The notes below the pieces were generated by a model. That model did no database searches. It was given only the letters and a program-made list of their open reading frames with translations, and was not told the origin of the DNA. The position numbers and the translations under genes were made by a program. Below, in pieces: positions 22,342 through 33,945 of a DNA stretch of 64,000 bases; within the stretch, counting starts at the first letter, position 1, and each line of letters opens with the position of its first letter. The stretch spans positions 7,812,931-7,876,930 of the forward strand of contig CM055101.1 in the NCBI GenBank assembly GCA_029204225.1. The letters are read 5' to 3'. The DNA is from Diphasiastrum complanatum. Lineage: Eukaryota; Streptophyta; Lycopodiopsida; Lycopodiales; Lycopodiaceae.

Positions 22342-22693
22342 TGGTATCAGAGCTCTTGTGTGTCAGGTTATGAAAGGATCAGCCATCTTTAGCAAGGATT
22401 TGGAGGAGTTACCAATGCTAGAGCATGCTAGATTGATTTCTACTCAAAAATCAGCATTTTTGCATGTGTTGAGATGATTTTTGGTGCATTAGGAAGGTCT
22501 CATTGGAGTCTACAAGAAGATATATCAGGTTTCTAGAAATTGCATGTAGAATTTGAGATCTTCATTTTTTTGTGGTTTTGTCAAGACCCTAATTTTGATT
22601 GGATCTCTAGTTTGTGAGGTTACTGAACTTCATTTGAGTGTGTTTCAATCTTATTAAGTGGCAAGAATCATTAAATTGATGATAGATCATAGG
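22342..22693 (+). mobile_element. C8 primer-binding site and leader remnant
   Basis: TGGTATCAGAGC (22342-22353), then a leader matching 33,520-33,945 of the right-arm element in reverse, with about 70 bp missing. It breaks off at ATCATAGGTT and jumps straight into LTR sequence, so all coding sequence has been deleted. Confidence 0.85.
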
Positions 22694-22819
22694 TTAGAGT
22701 TTGCATCTCATTTTGTATGTAGATGCTAATTTTTCTACATTGGTAGGATTGTTAGTTTGCTCCTTATTGTAACCAAAGATTTGGGGCATGGATTGGATCT
22801 TGAATGATCTGAAATCCTT
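22694..22819 (+). repeat. C8 3' LTR, last 126 bp
   Basis: TTAGAGTTTGCATCTCATTTTG ... GATCTGAAATCCTT repeats the end of the LTR at 22,214-22,338 with a few changes. The terminal CACA is missing and Gypsy coding sequence follows at once. Confidence 0.85.
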
Positions 22820-22828
22820 ATTGTTGGT

Positions 22829-24163
22829 TCATGGAATATCACGTACTCCAAATCTAGTAGGATCCATGTGATTTAGAACTTGCTCATCAATAAGTTTTGC
22901 ATTGTCATCATAAGTCAAGGCATGACTCACATGAATCAGTTCATCTTTAATTGGATCTGGTATGGGTTCCATTGATATCCAAGCTACATTCAGCACATTC
23001 AAAGGAAAGGTGGTCGTTGTATCCAAAGTTCGATCCAATAATGAAATCTCGCTCAAGTCGTACTGATTATCTTGTTGACACATATAGCCTACTGTACAAT
23101 TAATTGTTGCAAGAGCTTGATTCAAGTTGACAGTAATAGTTTGAGAGTCATAATGAATTTCCCAATTTTTTACTGGTCGGTCACAGGTATGATCTGCTGT
23201 TGATGAATCATCATCCTCTTTTTGAGCCACTGGTTTGATAGTCCAAGTTATAGGATCCACCTTGACTGTACGTTCACGATTTCCAAAAGTGAATTTTCCG
23301 GTACCCTAGTTATGAATTACTTGCGCAACTCGTAACCATGGGCATCCCAGTAAGACTTGGTAGACATTTGGTGCTTCAGGTAATTCCATTACTACAAAAG
23401 TAATGACAAACTGGACTCCGACAATCTTGACAAGTATGTCTTCAACCATTTCCCATGGACGAATTGTCGTTTGATCGGCCAACTTAATGGCAAAACCTGC
23501 AGGCTTAATCTTTGTAAGGCCCCACTTTGCACATAGCTTTGTAGAAATCAGGTTAACTCCCGAACCTCCATCTATCACGGCTGCTTCTTTAGAAAATTGT
23601 CTATGTTGTATTGGCAGAGTGATATTTTTTTGCTCACTTTTCCAGGCTACTCCGACATGGAGTACTTCATTAGATTCTTCAAATCTAGCACAAAAAAATG
23701 GTTCTTGATGGAATTCTGGTTCAGTTTGAGTTAACTTCTCTTCTAATGCTTCCTTTGCGTTTGGCATAGACTTCAAAAATTCTCCTAATGTAATATTGAT
23801 CTTACTAGACAAAATACTCATGAGGAGTTCTGTTTGCGGCACTTCCGGTTCAATCATCTTGAAGGATTCCTCATGATGATGCAACTGAGTATTCATATCT
23901 ATTTGTGGATTATTCAGTGGATGCACCGATGAAGAATGGACTTCGACTATAGCTTTAGTGGCTTCAAGCTCCTCTTATTCTTGCAATTGTTTAATCCACT
24001 GCCTCAAATCTTGATATCTCCTCTTTTCGACATGGAGATTTGGATAGACTCCAAATGTTGTTGGTATATCAGTTATTGGTATAGAATCAGCATGAACTGG
24101 ATCTGCTACCGTTTCTTTCTGCTTTTGTGCTCTTGTAACCATTAAGTCTTTCCCTGGTGGCAT
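22829..24163 (-). pseudogene. Ty3/Gypsy aspartic protease with flanking polyprotein
   Basis: From ATG at 24,163 one frame of about 445 codons runs to 22,829 with only two stops (near 23,972 and 23,303). The middle holds a retropepsin: VIDGGSGVNLIS (active site with DGGSG for DSG/DTG), AIKLADQTTIRPWEMVEDI, VVMELPEAPNVYQVLLGCPWL, in the order usual for Gypsy protease. Preceding residues are acidic and helical (EFLKSMPNAKEALEEKL). Following residues (WTIKPV...DELIHVSH) lead toward RT, which is missing. It lies on the same strand as left-arm E and may be its protease. Confidence 0.8.
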
Positions 24164-24179
24164 TCTACTTTTGGAAGGC

Positions 24180-24727
24180 CTGGAGTGAATACTATATTAT
24201 TTTTAGTTCTTTTCTACTTGTGAGTAGAATACTTGATGTATGATTCTTCTATCTCTATTGGAGAGTGGTAATAAGTAAGACCTATCTACAAGATTAGGAT
24301 TAGATATCTTCATGTGTTGAATAGCTTTTGATTCTATCTTGTTATGCTATGTTGATCTTGATCAAACTATAAATTTTGTGTTATTGTTGCCAAATAACTT
24401 GACCTTGCAAACACAACTGCTCATTTTTCACCAAGTGACCTTCACAATCCTTCTTGCTTAATGTTGAAGTTCTACTTCAATTGGAATTAGTTTGGCTCAC
24501 AAATTTCTTGAAGTTCTTCTATCATCACTTTGTTTTATTTCAATTGAATTATGGGTTTTTTATTTTTGATCCTCTAACTGCATTATCATTTCCCTGAACC
24601 ATTAATTGTCTTTTTCTTCTCTTTGTCTTTGTTCTAGCAATTGCCATATATGTAAATTATGCTCCAATGATGTCAAAAACTCTGTTACAAATTCAAGTTG
24701 ACATTTATTTAGTTCATATTTTTTCAT
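24180..24727 (-). pseudogene. possible Gypsy Gag N-terminal remnant
   Basis: An ATG at 24,727 opens MKKYELNKCQLEFVTEFL, then LLEQRQREEKDN, a stop, and further helix-like pieces toward 24,350. It lies upstream of the protease frame on the same strand, so Gag is the natural reading, but no Gag motif is clear. Confidence 0.35.
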
Positions 24728-25732
24728 GGAGTGCCACCCATCTTACTACTCTAGATAGTATGGACTCTAGACATTGAGTCCATGTGACCTCGAACCCCTC
24801 CAAAATCTTATAAATCCTTTTCTTTCAACAATCTAACTTTGTAAGAGACTTGAAAATAAGAGAGCATGGACTACATTTACCATTATTTATAGTTTGGGAC
24901 CCAAAACCAAAAGACTCTAGACAACTTTTATAATTATTTTTCATCAAGGACCCACATCTAATACATTAGTCGCAAAGGACAAGTTAAAGGTCCCAAAGGA
25001 CTCTAAGAAACAACGTTTCAAATAGTGGTAAGCAGTGGGTGGATAAGGCTCATAGAGAGAGAGGAAAGTGAGTCATCTTCCATGGCTATAAATAGCATGT
25101 TCAGCACTGCGGAGATAACTCACTCAAATAGTTGGTACAATTTAATCTAAATGTGACTTGCAAATTTGGAGTTTGTATATTTCAGTAAACTCAATTAATT
25201 TCTATCTAACAAGACAAACTCTAGAAGTAAAGGTTACATGAGGGCTTTCAAAAGTCTTTGAACTTTATCTTAACAATGTTTTAAAAGATTTTAAATCATG
25301 GAATTTCCTTCTTCTGGCGACCCGTGGGCTATACAAGCATACTACCCTATTGGAAGAATTACAATGTGTGTACCCTCGCCTTCATGAGGCCAGGGGCACT
25401 AAAGAGGATATATTATATTATTATAGGAATATTAATGTCCTAAGCAACCCCAGCATCGAACAAACAACCCTGGGGCCGAGTTCTTAAATGTAGGAAAGCC
25501 CTTGGGCGGCTTAGTATATGAAGGTCAACAAAAGGTCAAGTTTCTTTACTGCCAAGTTAAGCTGATAAGGTTGCAGCCCAATTTGGCCTTCACACCTCAC
25601 CGCTCGACAAATTTAGAGAAATGGCATCGCATATAGAAGGAGCTCAGTGGCCTCATACTACTCACCCACATTCTCTCTAACAACAACGCTCTTCTGCAAT
25701 TCCTCTGTGTCTTCTGTTGTTGATTGGAAAGA
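24728..25732. other. non-coding, possible LTR with TATA box
   Basis: No coding motif. CTATAAATAG (TATA at 25,087-25,094) lies in a promoter-like setting, and TGGCGACCCGTGGGC near 25,316 resembles a Gypsy-type primer-binding site, but no second copy exists to prove an LTR. From about 25,560 the sequence is the presumed 5' untranslated part of the candidate gene, including a 19-codon upstream ATG frame at 25,621. Confidence 0.35.
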
Positions 25733-26150
25733 ATGTCGATGGTAATGGGTCGGTTGGGAAACATTTGGGACAACGTAATTGAAGCGGGACATGCCACAAT
25801 TCAGAGACTACAAACGAATATACAAAACTCTTGGGTTGCAGAATTTAAAGCTCAAGGCGCTTCCACACATTCAGGTGAGTCATATTTTGGGTTAATATGC
25901 CATTTAGCATAGCGCTAGCGCAATGTGGGTTTTGACTTTTCTGTAGAATACTAGAAGAATTCCTGCCTCTTCGTACATAAGTCTCACAAGTTTTGGGTTG
26001 GTGTGAACAGTAGTAAAGAGGACGAAGGCAAGATGCAATAACCCTGTTGATGTGGTGCCGTGCATGACAGCCAACGAAATGGTCGCTTTTGCAGACAGGA
26101 TTGCTTTCCTCCATCAAATTCTGGATGATCAGAATATATTTTGGGCATAA
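25733..26150 (+). CDS. candidate two-exon gene, 93 aa, unknown function
   Basis: Exon 1 25733-25874, intron 25875-26010 (136 nt, GTGAGT...AACAG), exon 2 26011-26150 ending in TAA. Exon 1 ends after one base of a codon and exon 2 supplies the other two, so the phase fits; unspliced, the frame would meet a stop. The protein starts MSMVMGRLGNIWDNVIEAGH, is amphipathic, and ends MVAFADRIAFLHQILDDQNIFWA. No transposon motif and no relation to its neighbours. It could be a small host gene, an exon pair captured by a transposon, or a decayed larger gene. Family not recognised. Confidence 0.4.
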
Positions 26151-26567
26151 CGTTTATCGTTCCTGTATCTGTAAGGGAGGATAATATGTTTGGTAGATTG
26201 CCAAGGTGGGGCTAGAAAAACAAAACAAGAAACGTTGTGGTATTATACCACCAAGGCCTTGCCCTAATGGTGAAATTGTTCAATTGAAAATAAAATTATC
26301 TAGTAAAATTCTATTTCTTTTCTTTGAGATTAAAAAAATGTATTTATTAACTTTGTCCTTTCTTAGTTTTCATGCACACACCATCTCCATCACTCTTGTG
26401 TTCATGTTCGATAGTTCAGCCCTCAAAAGCTAAGACCCCCACCACATATTAGCCTTCAACGTTGACTTTCTTCTAAACTCCATTGACCAACCTCAACACA
26501 TACTATTGCCTTTGCAAGGCAAGGTAAAAAATCTTTGGAACTACTTACGTATTTGGGTTGTTGTTGG
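26151..26567. other. no gene seen
   Basis: AT-rich, possibly the 3' untranslated part of the candidate gene; no clear motif. Confidence 0.4.
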
Positions 26568-27098
26568 ATGCATGTTGATTGTTAAATTTAGTATGAACTA
26601 CAAACATTTTTTAGCACATCCAACCATATTCGAATCAGCCTAGTATCAACTAAGACGAATCACAACCAACTCGATCCAGTTCTCATCAGTAGAAAATGAA
26701 ATATTCTCTCTCACGATTGAGATAGCGTTTATGGAATCCGCAGTGTTTTAAAAATAAACACCATGATTAGTTAGAATTAATGAATCTTGTAATCATCACC
26801 TACATTGTATATATACACATGCAATATCTATAGCAGATATACAATTCTGATGGGAAGTTTTGCTTAGTGAAAACTTGTTGAGTTTTCTTTTCTCCTTTCG
26901 TGGTCTTGCTGATGCATTCTGCTGAGTGTCTATATGTGTAGTTCATGTGTGATTGTCATATGCTACAACAATTCTCTACTCGGATAAGAACTATCTTCTC
27001 TACAATGATAGCCACATAGTCCTTATATTGATTGCGTGAATTGATCCTGCTATAGATTCAATTTTTTATAGCAATATCCGATGTGTACTCCCTTTTGA
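26568..27098 (+). repeat. probable Copia LTR, left edge uncertain
   Basis: A stretch beginning near TGTTGGATGCATG and ending before TGGTATCGGAGC (27,099-27,110, a tRNA-Met primer site with one mismatch). No second copy lies in the window; the right edge is fixed only by the primer site. Confidence 0.45.
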
Positions 27099-27189
27099 TG
27101 GTATCGGAGCTTTCTTAGGAGAGCAAAAGCCTAGGTAAATTCAGGTTATTAGTGTGTCCAGTTGAGTACGGCAGATTTGAGGAGAGAAT

Positions 27190-27600
27190 ATGGTAGTTGT
27201 ATCGATGCAAAAGAACACTTTGATGTTTGATGGCACAAATTATCGCTTCTGGATGCATAAGATCAAGATGCTCATGAAGGATGAAGGTTTGTGGGGATTA
27301 GTGGATGGTACTAATCCAGAACCAAAACCAGGAAATGCCCGAGCACTAAGTGAGTGGAAGAGATGAGATGATAAAACTACATCATGGATTGCAATGCCTT
27401 TAAAGATTTGAAGAGACACCGATGAAGACTATTGATTCAATACAAATCAAGAAATCTGGGAGAGACTGAAGGCTGACTATGAAGGAAAGTCAAGCATTAA
27501 GTTTGAAACGGGTGATGTTGAGGAGGCTAGTGGCCATCAAGCTTGCCCATGATAGGACTGGCTTTCCCTTGGGAATCCATGTGGAAGATTAGTCTAGGTG
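27190..27600 (+). pseudogene. Copia Gag N-terminal fragment
   Basis: MVVVSMQKNTLMFDGTNYRFW, the DUF4219/Gag start of many Copia elements, then KIKMLMKDEGLWGLVDG, two stops, and IWERLKADYEGKSSIK. The frame decays by 27,560. It follows the LTR and primer site at 27,099 in the right order. Gag only: a 5' fragment of an otherwise lost element. Confidence 0.72.
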
Positions 27601-27724
27601 ATAGGAATAACTATTAGTGACTTAAGTATGAAAATCTGTTGCTAGATTACGAAACAAGAAGACAATTACTCTATCGGCTAGTAGAGTCTTGTTATTGTGG
27701 AAGCTTATCAGGCTACAAAAAATA

Positions 27725-27736
27725 GCTCTGATACCA
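27725..27736 (-). other. primer-binding site
   Basis: Minus-strand TGGTATCAGAGC directly beside the CA end of the LTR at 27,737. Confidence 0.85.
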
Positions 27737-28921
27737 TGTTGGGAAAGAGGGGTGTGAGAAATGAAAAAAGCTCGAATAGAAATGAACACAAAAGAAAAGT
27801 GTTCGTGCGCAATGAAATAAGCTATCTTACTCTCCTTAAGCATGACTACGCCTATCGACTCGAACAAAACATTAGTGATAGAAGTCACCTTCAATCTGAT
27901 TACGTAGCCAAATGTTAAGCATCAAAAACATCAAAAAGATAATTTGTCGCGAACAACTAGACAAATTATTAGTCACGAATTATTCGCGAAGAGCTAGACT
28001 GATAATCAGTCGCGAATTAGTCGTGAAAGGCAAGACTAAATATTAGTCGCGAACAACTAGACTAATAATAATTTGCGAAGAGCAGAGTACCAGATTAAGC
28101 AATAAGAAAGTCAGACAGAATGTAGAAAGCATTGCAATATTGACACAAATCTGAACGCAGAACAAACAGAGCTATAATCAGATTAAGTATAATGAAATAT
28201 ACAGGTCAATAATGCAGGTGAGCACAAAACAATAGCGGACGTAACTGCGTGCTCAACAAAGCTAATCACACAATCTGTAAAGGTGATAAACCTATTATTG
28301 ACAATACATCTGGAAGAAAGAATCGATGCGTGAAAGCATCTACTATGTCCGTCTTTGATTATCAGTGATGTTTCGATCTGATGCTATACGCAGATGGTAT
28401 TCAATATATATACATAATTTTACAGGTGTGCAGATAAAGAAAGTACAAAAGTGGATGTGTTGTCTGTGGAAGATCGTGGGTGGCTACTGTCGTTGTCAAA
28501 TATGATTGCACAGTGCATGGGATGAGTGTGAGAAGGCCGCGACGTCAGTCTTTGCTGAAATTAACATTGACGAAAATGCAAAAAAAAATGCGACACTCTG
28601 ACAAATGCCTTAAAAATTGATTTACAGGGAACCTTCGCTTTTCTATAAGGGCTCCTTTAGCATTTGCACCTTTAGCATTTGTAGGGCAGTGTCGCCTTTT
28701 TCGCCTGTCACAAATCACGTGTAAAAACATAGTGTCACATTTTTCGTCTTTTTTTCGCTTGTGGAAATTTACTTGTATTTATGCAGACAGTCGCGTTTTA
28801 TTCGCCTGTCTTATTTTACATGTAAATATGTAGATTGTGCGATAACACAAGTAAAATACAGAAGCATGAATGGAGGCAAATTAACATAGGATTTAGGAGA
28901 GTAAAGGAGATAAATCCAACA
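27737..28921 (-). repeat. Copia 5' LTR (1,185 bp), C1-like
   Basis: Minus strand TGTTGGATTTATCTCC (28,921) to CACCCCTCTTTCCCAACA (27,737), with a primer site next to it. Length and the repeated GTGTAAAAACATAGTGTCACATTTTTCG-type units resemble the C1 LTR, but sequence identity is low, so it is a related family. No body of the element remains: below the primer site the C8/Copia Gag fragment of the other strand begins within about 130 bp. Confidence 0.75.
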
Positions 28922-29294
28922 TTTCCTATGAAATGTAGAACATTCATGGAATATTGACTAGAAGTTCTTGCCAAGATTGAGCGACATCACTTTGGCAAAA
29001 CGGGATGAACTCTGGGACGTACAAGAATTGTATGAATTCTGGCAAGAGCTGGACTCGAAGTCACAAGCAGTTGGCATGGGCATTCTTACAAGGTCACATG
29101 AAAATTAGAAACGCGGACGAGATAGAAATAATAGTAGGGAATTCTTTGCGCTACAATATATATATGAAACAGAGAGCTATTTGACAACGCATAATAACCT
29201 GCACTACTAAACAATTCATAAGCACACAAAATTTAAAGCTTGGAAAGCAGGATTGTATACAGAATTTGATGCAATATATAATAGCATTGTAAAT
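28922..29294 (+). pseudogene. E right arm: Gag-like part upstream of the C8 insertion
   Basis: Frames read DELWDVQELYEFWQELDSKS and, to the C8 edge, AWKAGLYTEFDAIYNSIV. Skipping C8, the next codons at 34,577 give HYVDVSYPLLW, which continues this in register and matches REFDIVYSNIAHNVDVSYPILW of the paralogue at 45,470-45,531. This shows C8 landed inside the frame. Confidence 0.6.
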
Positions 29295-29948
29295 TGTGAA
29301 GGATTTCAGATCATTCAAGATCCAATCCATGTCCCAAATCTTTGGTTACAATAAGGAGCAAACCAACAATCCTGCCAATGTAGAAAAATTAGCATCTACA
29401 TACAAAATGAGATGCAAACTCTAAGAGATAGTGATCAAACATGAACCAAAACATAAAATATGTTTGTTGTCCGTACAATTACAGTACCCTACTGTATTTC
29501 ACATGTGTGGAACCAAAAATAGCAATAAATGATCATTCTACACATAGAATTGCAAGATAACATCATGAGAGTGCACCAATGAGTAGTAGAACCCAAAGAG
29601 AACCATGTATAATGATGAAATGAGAGAGAGAAGAGAGAAGATGTGTCTCTCCATGAGTTACATCCTTTTATAGAGTGTCCAAACCCTATTTGGCCACTTG
29701 GCTTTCCCTCCAAAATGTAAACCCTACTATTTTTGGGTCTAGATTCAATGTATCCAAAGTTCAAATTTGAATCTCCCTCAAACTCGACTACCAACTTTCC
29801 CACACTTTTAAAAAGTGTTTATTGAATGTATTTTAAACTAATATAACTTCGAAAAGTTTATCTCTAAGTCTAAAATGAGTTTTGGCCTCTTATTGACAAT
29901 TTACCAAAATATGACTAAACTAGACTAAACTAGTTGAAATCTCTCACA
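29295..29948 (-). repeat. C8 3' LTR (654 bp)
   Basis: Minus strand TGTGAGAGATTTCAACTAG ... GAAATCCTTCACA. It keeps the TATA box (CTTTTATA on the plus strand, 29,665-29,672) that the 5' LTR has lost, and the palindrome near 29,500. Confidence 0.93.
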
Positions 29949-30669
29949 CTCCCTCTTCAACTAGTTTTGGCATAGTTTTGACAATAGAACTTTGATCCAA
30001 CTTTAGAATGATCTCCATCCTAAGTATAGATCTCCTTTCTAAGGTTCTAAAGTATCTTTCATAATTGATATAGAGAATAGTGTCCAAATTGGATGCTTCA
30101 CTATTTCTTACATCAATTTTACACATCAAGATATAACTAGGACATGAAGAACCAAATAGAATGTGAGTGAAATAATTCCTCCATGCTTCAAACTTTAAGC
30201 TCTTTGGAAAATTATAGCAACCAAACAATAAATGTGAGTGATGACCATTTGCTTGCTTGTCTCCTCCAACTTTGTCCTTTCTTGATATATCTCCACCATA
30301 AAACTCCATGAATGAGCCTCCATCTCCATCTTGCCACAAGATATCATCAAACCTTGATGACTTGGCCATGAATGAGTGAAATAATGAACCTCCAATAGCT
30401 TCATCTCAATCAGCAAAACCATCCAAGAATGCTAGTACAACTCCAACAATAAGATATTGCAAGAAAATGTAGCTAGTTTGTCCATATCTTGACAATTTGC
30501 ACACATCCAGATAAAATAGCTCAAACATGAGATAAAACAAGTAAAGTAAACTTGAACAGCACTTCCTTGCTTCTCTTTTGACCTTACTTGAGTCTTCACA
30601 CACCTGCAAAAATAGATCCAAAACATCTTTGCCAAATGACCCTCGTTTGATGCTCTTGACTAGCTCCAA
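29944..30669 (-). other. C8 downstream open frames, unknown
   Basis: Two frames follow the 397-codon one: 30406-30669 (87 codons, with a hydrophobic LLYLFYLMFELFYL stretch) and 29944-30369 (141 codons). Neither shows the RNase H motifs expected at this place (no SDWA, SxAEAE or CDN block). They may be decayed pol or foreign sequence. Confidence 0.35.
29949..29963 (-). other. C8 polypurine tract
   Basis: Minus strand TAGTTGAAGAGGGAG immediately before the 3' LTR; the codons also form the end of the 29944-30369 frame (KLVEEGV). Confidence 0.85.
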
Positions 30670-30729
30670 ATTGCCACCTTTCCTTTTGTGTTGTTGAAGC
30701 CCTTTGAGACCAACCTCTTGATCTTCCTC

Positions 30730-31923
30730 TTAAACATCAAAGTCATTGAACAAACTTTGTTTTCCGGATCCATTACTTGCTTTTCCAGTATGAAAACCAT
30801 GAGAACCAATATCCACTTGCATAGCATCATCTACACAAGAAGATTCTCCAAAACATGTGAGTAAAGCAAAGTGAGTCGCTTCCACTTGCTTACCTTTCTC
30901 TTGATCATCAAAGATATGAATATCTTTAGACCTTAACCTCTGGATATACTCCCTCTCAAACATATGATCCAGATCCAACAAGATCTCATCAATGCTTGAT
31001 CTCAATCTTCCATAAAGGTTAGTGAAAACAATGTCACCAATGTCACCATCATAAATCAAAAGATAGATTCCAAACTTTCCATCCAACATGAAGTAGAGTA
31101 GGTGAAGATGAGTATCAAGCCTAATAAATCCAGCCCTCTTGAGTCCATAAAAAACCTCAATAAGCTCACCAATGAGATCTCCCTTGCCTTGAAGAAATTG
31201 CCTCTCGATTTGCTCCATGTAGTCTTCTCCAACCAACCTTTTGCCATCTTGATCATGAGTGATCAATTCACAATCATAGAATCCTTTGAGTTGAGGAAGA
31301 GATGTGAGATCCATGCCTTGGATCTTCCCAAGAACCAATCTTCCATTGCTCTTTCCTTCATAGGACTCCCTCTTAATGACTGCATCATAAGGAGTAGAAA
31401 CCTCAAAAACATTAGAAGCCATGAAAAAAATGATTAGTACCTTCAACATAAGGATGATTGAAGTACTCTCTTTTTTTAAACAAGAACTTCTACTCAATGT
31501 TTTAGGTAATGACTCATATGATAATGATTTCTCCTCACTATCATTCACAATGACATCATTCAAAGTACCTCCTACTTTGAACTCTTCACATACTTCTCTT
31601 TTTCTTGACTTGTGACTATCTCCCTCACCAAGTCTCTTGATAGAACCATTTGATCTACTTTCATTATGAAGATATGTGACTCTTCTTGCTGCAAAAATGA
31701 CTTTCTTGGACTCATCACAAAGTAATGTAGAAGAACCACCTCCTTCATGAATGCGCCTAGCAACATCTTTTTCCATATGATCAAAGAAATCATTAGCAAC
31801 AATCTTTTCCAAGGAAGAACCTTCACCTCCATTGATGAAGTTAGCTCTTTCCTCAACTTTTGCATGCTTGCACTTGCCATGAAGAACCATTGAAGCACCA
31901 TCATTATCCTCAAGATTAGCCAA
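30730..31923 (-). CDS. C8: 397-aa ORF of unknown nature, faintly RT-like
   Basis: A complete 397-codon frame where integrase-RT should be. The first 160 residues are charged with no motif. A hydrophobic segment lies at about 157-172 (IILMLKVLIIFFMAS). After it, VSTPYDAVIK recalls the RT/RNase H linker of Copia, and YMEQIERQFLQGK...VFYGLKRA...RLDTHL...FGIYL recalls the RT segment YMEQPEGF...LYGLKQA...FD. The YVDD box is replaced by LYGRL, and these pieces are in the wrong order. It cannot be an active RT. Either pol was shuffled and re-opened, or the likeness is chance. Confidence 0.4.
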   Translation of the reverse strand: MANLEDNDGASMVLHGKCKHAKVEERANFINGGEGSSLEKIVANDFFDHMEKDVARRIHEGGGSSTLLCDESKKVIFAARRVTYLHNESRSNGSIKRLGEGDSHKSRKREVCEEFKVGGTLNDVIVNDSEEKSLSYESLPKTLSRSSCLKKESTSIILMLKVLIIFFMASNVFEVSTPYDAVIKRESYEGKSNGRLVLGKIQGMDLTSLPQLKGFYDCELITHDQDGKRLVGEDYMEQIERQFLQGKGDLIGELIEVFYGLKRAGFIRLDTHLHLLYFMLDGKFGIYLLIYDGDIGDIVFTNLYGRLRSSIDEILLDLDHMFEREYIQRLRSKDIHIFDDQEKGKQVEATHFALLTCFGESSCVDDAMQVDIGSHGFHTGKASNGSGKQSLFNDFDV

Positions 31924-32036
31924 GTTAGCACAAGATGAACATCTCCAAGAAGCATATTAGATCTTGACCTAGATCTAGCATAAGGAAGCTTTTTAGACTT
32001 TGCATAAGATCCACGAATCTTATTGATGCTAAAAGG

Positions 32037-33344
32037 TCACTTTGGAAAGTTGAGACCAATCTCCTTTTCCATTCCATCTTTTTTGTTAGCCATAACAAAA
32101 GCATCAAGCTTGAAAATTCTACCTTGTCTATTGCCCCTAGCAACCAAGATTTCTTCCTTTATAATGAAACAAGCATCACCACCAAACTTTACCATGTATC
32201 CTTTCTCTATCATCTGACCAACACTTAGCAAATTTTTTGAAAGTGAAGGAATGTAAAGAACACCATCAAGTCTTGCTTTCCTATTAGTAGAGAGACAAAT
32301 AGGAATTGAATCAATACCTTCAATCACACACTCACCACCATTGGCCATGTGAACTGCTTTCTTGGCTCCATCATAAGTGACCAAAGAAGTAAAGAACTCC
32401 TTGTGACTAGTCATGTGTGAACTAGCTCCACTATCAATCCACCATGAATCTTTGTCACCTTCACTTGATTTTGGACTTGAAGGACACATCAAAAGATAAT
32501 CACCACCTCCTAGATCCTCATCATTAATAGTAAAGTTGATTTTCTTGCTACCTTCATCTCTTTGCTTCTTCAAACATTCATTTGCATAATGCCCTTTGAT
32601 TCCACAATAAAAGCATTTTAACTTTGAATTTTCTTTCTTTTTGCCAAAAGAAGAAGTTTCACCTTGATCTTGCCCTTTAGAACGCTTGCCTTTGCCTTTG
32701 CCCTTGAACTTGCCTTTGATGAACATAACATCCTCTTCATAATGAGATGTCGATGTAAATCCACCTCCTCTTGATTGAAGCCTATACTCCTCATTCACCA
32801 AGATCTCTTGCAAATCCACAATACTTGGCAAAGTCTTTTAAATAGCAAAACTTGTAACAAGATTAGCATGATCATCCAACAAGCCATTAAGTATAACTTG
32901 AACAAGTTCTACCTCCTTAATGCTCTCATCAATACATGCTAACTCATCATTAAATGCTTTAACCATCAAAACAAAAGCATGAGTACTCTCTTCCTTTTTT
33001 GCAAACTTTGAAAGATTTGCCTCCTAAGAGTAAGCACTCTTGATGTAGACTTGGATTCATAAAGCTTCTTCAAAGCTCCCCAAGCCTCCAAAGATGATGT
33101 GCACTTACCAACTTCCTTGAGAAGTTCATTGGTAGCATTCATCTTAATCATGTGTAGAGCTTTCTTTGCTCTCTTGTCATACCTCACTTGATCTTGAGGT
33201 GCTTGAGGCCTCTCCTCCACACTTGCAACAATATCCATCAACTCATTCATCTCCAATAAGGACTCCATCCTCATCTTCCAAGTAGATGTTGATTGAGGTA
33301 AGCCTATCATTGGTCTCCAACATAAATCCACCACTTGTAGCCAT
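32037..33344 (-). pseudogene. C8: Gag and protease
   Basis: ATG at 33,344 (MATSGGFMLETNDRL) opens Gag; a frameshift near 33,300 moves into the UBN2-type core (WKMRMESLLEMNELMDIV, SLEAWGALKKLYES), and another near 32,970 leads to the 32037-32831 frame of 264 codons. That holds an intact zinc knuckle CFYCGIKGHYANEC (about residues 74-87), a lysine-rich stretch, protease WWIDSGASSHMTSHKEFF (catalytic Asp at about 133), VLYIPSLSKNLLSVGQM and IFKLDAFV. It ends before the integrase zinc site. The protease site is canonical; Gag needs two frame repairs. Confidence 0.88.
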
Positions 33345-33933
33345 GTTGCAATGACCTAATGTTATTATTTCAACCTGTTCCAATGAACAAGCACTCTCTT
33401 GAATGTCAATAAATGAACTCAAGGAGAAATCACAAAGATATGGAACCTCTCAAATCTCTTCTAGCACTTCTAACTAGAAAATCAACACCTAGAATAGTGA
33501 GATCTTGATCAACCTATGATCTATCATCAATTTAATGATTCTTTCCACTTAATAAGATTGAAACACACTCAAATGAAGTTCAGTAACCTCACAAACTAGA
33601 GATCCAATCAAAATTAGGGTCTTGACAAAATCACAAAAAATTGAATATCTCAAATTCTACATGCAATTTCTAGAAACTTGATATATCTTCTTGTAGACTC
33701 CAATGAGACCTTCCTAATGCACTAAAAATCATCTCAATCCAGTAAAACAAGTGTGAGATCAGAATTGGTCAAGTATATAACCCTATATTGAGTCTTGACC
33801 TACAAAAGATCAATTCTACACATGCAAAAATGCTGATTTTTGAGTAGAAATCAATCTAGCATGCTCTAGCATTGGTAACTCCTCCAAATCCTTGCTAAAG
33901 ATGGCTGATCCTTTCATAACCTAAAACACAAGA
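33345..33933 (-). other. C8 leader
   Basis: Non-coding 5' leader between primer site and Gag. About 70 bp near 33,750-33,820 are absent from the left-arm copy. Confidence 0.7.
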
Positions 33934-33945
33934 ACTCTGATACCA
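33934..33945 (-). other. C8 primer-binding site
   Basis: Minus strand TGGTATCAGAGT, one change from the tRNA-Met complement, adjoining the LTR end CACA. Confidence 0.85.

Noticed and set aside
31056-32217. Several extra frames on both strands across C8
   Set aside because: Shadows of the 397-codon ORF and of the Gag-protease frame; codon pattern fits only the minus-strand frames given.
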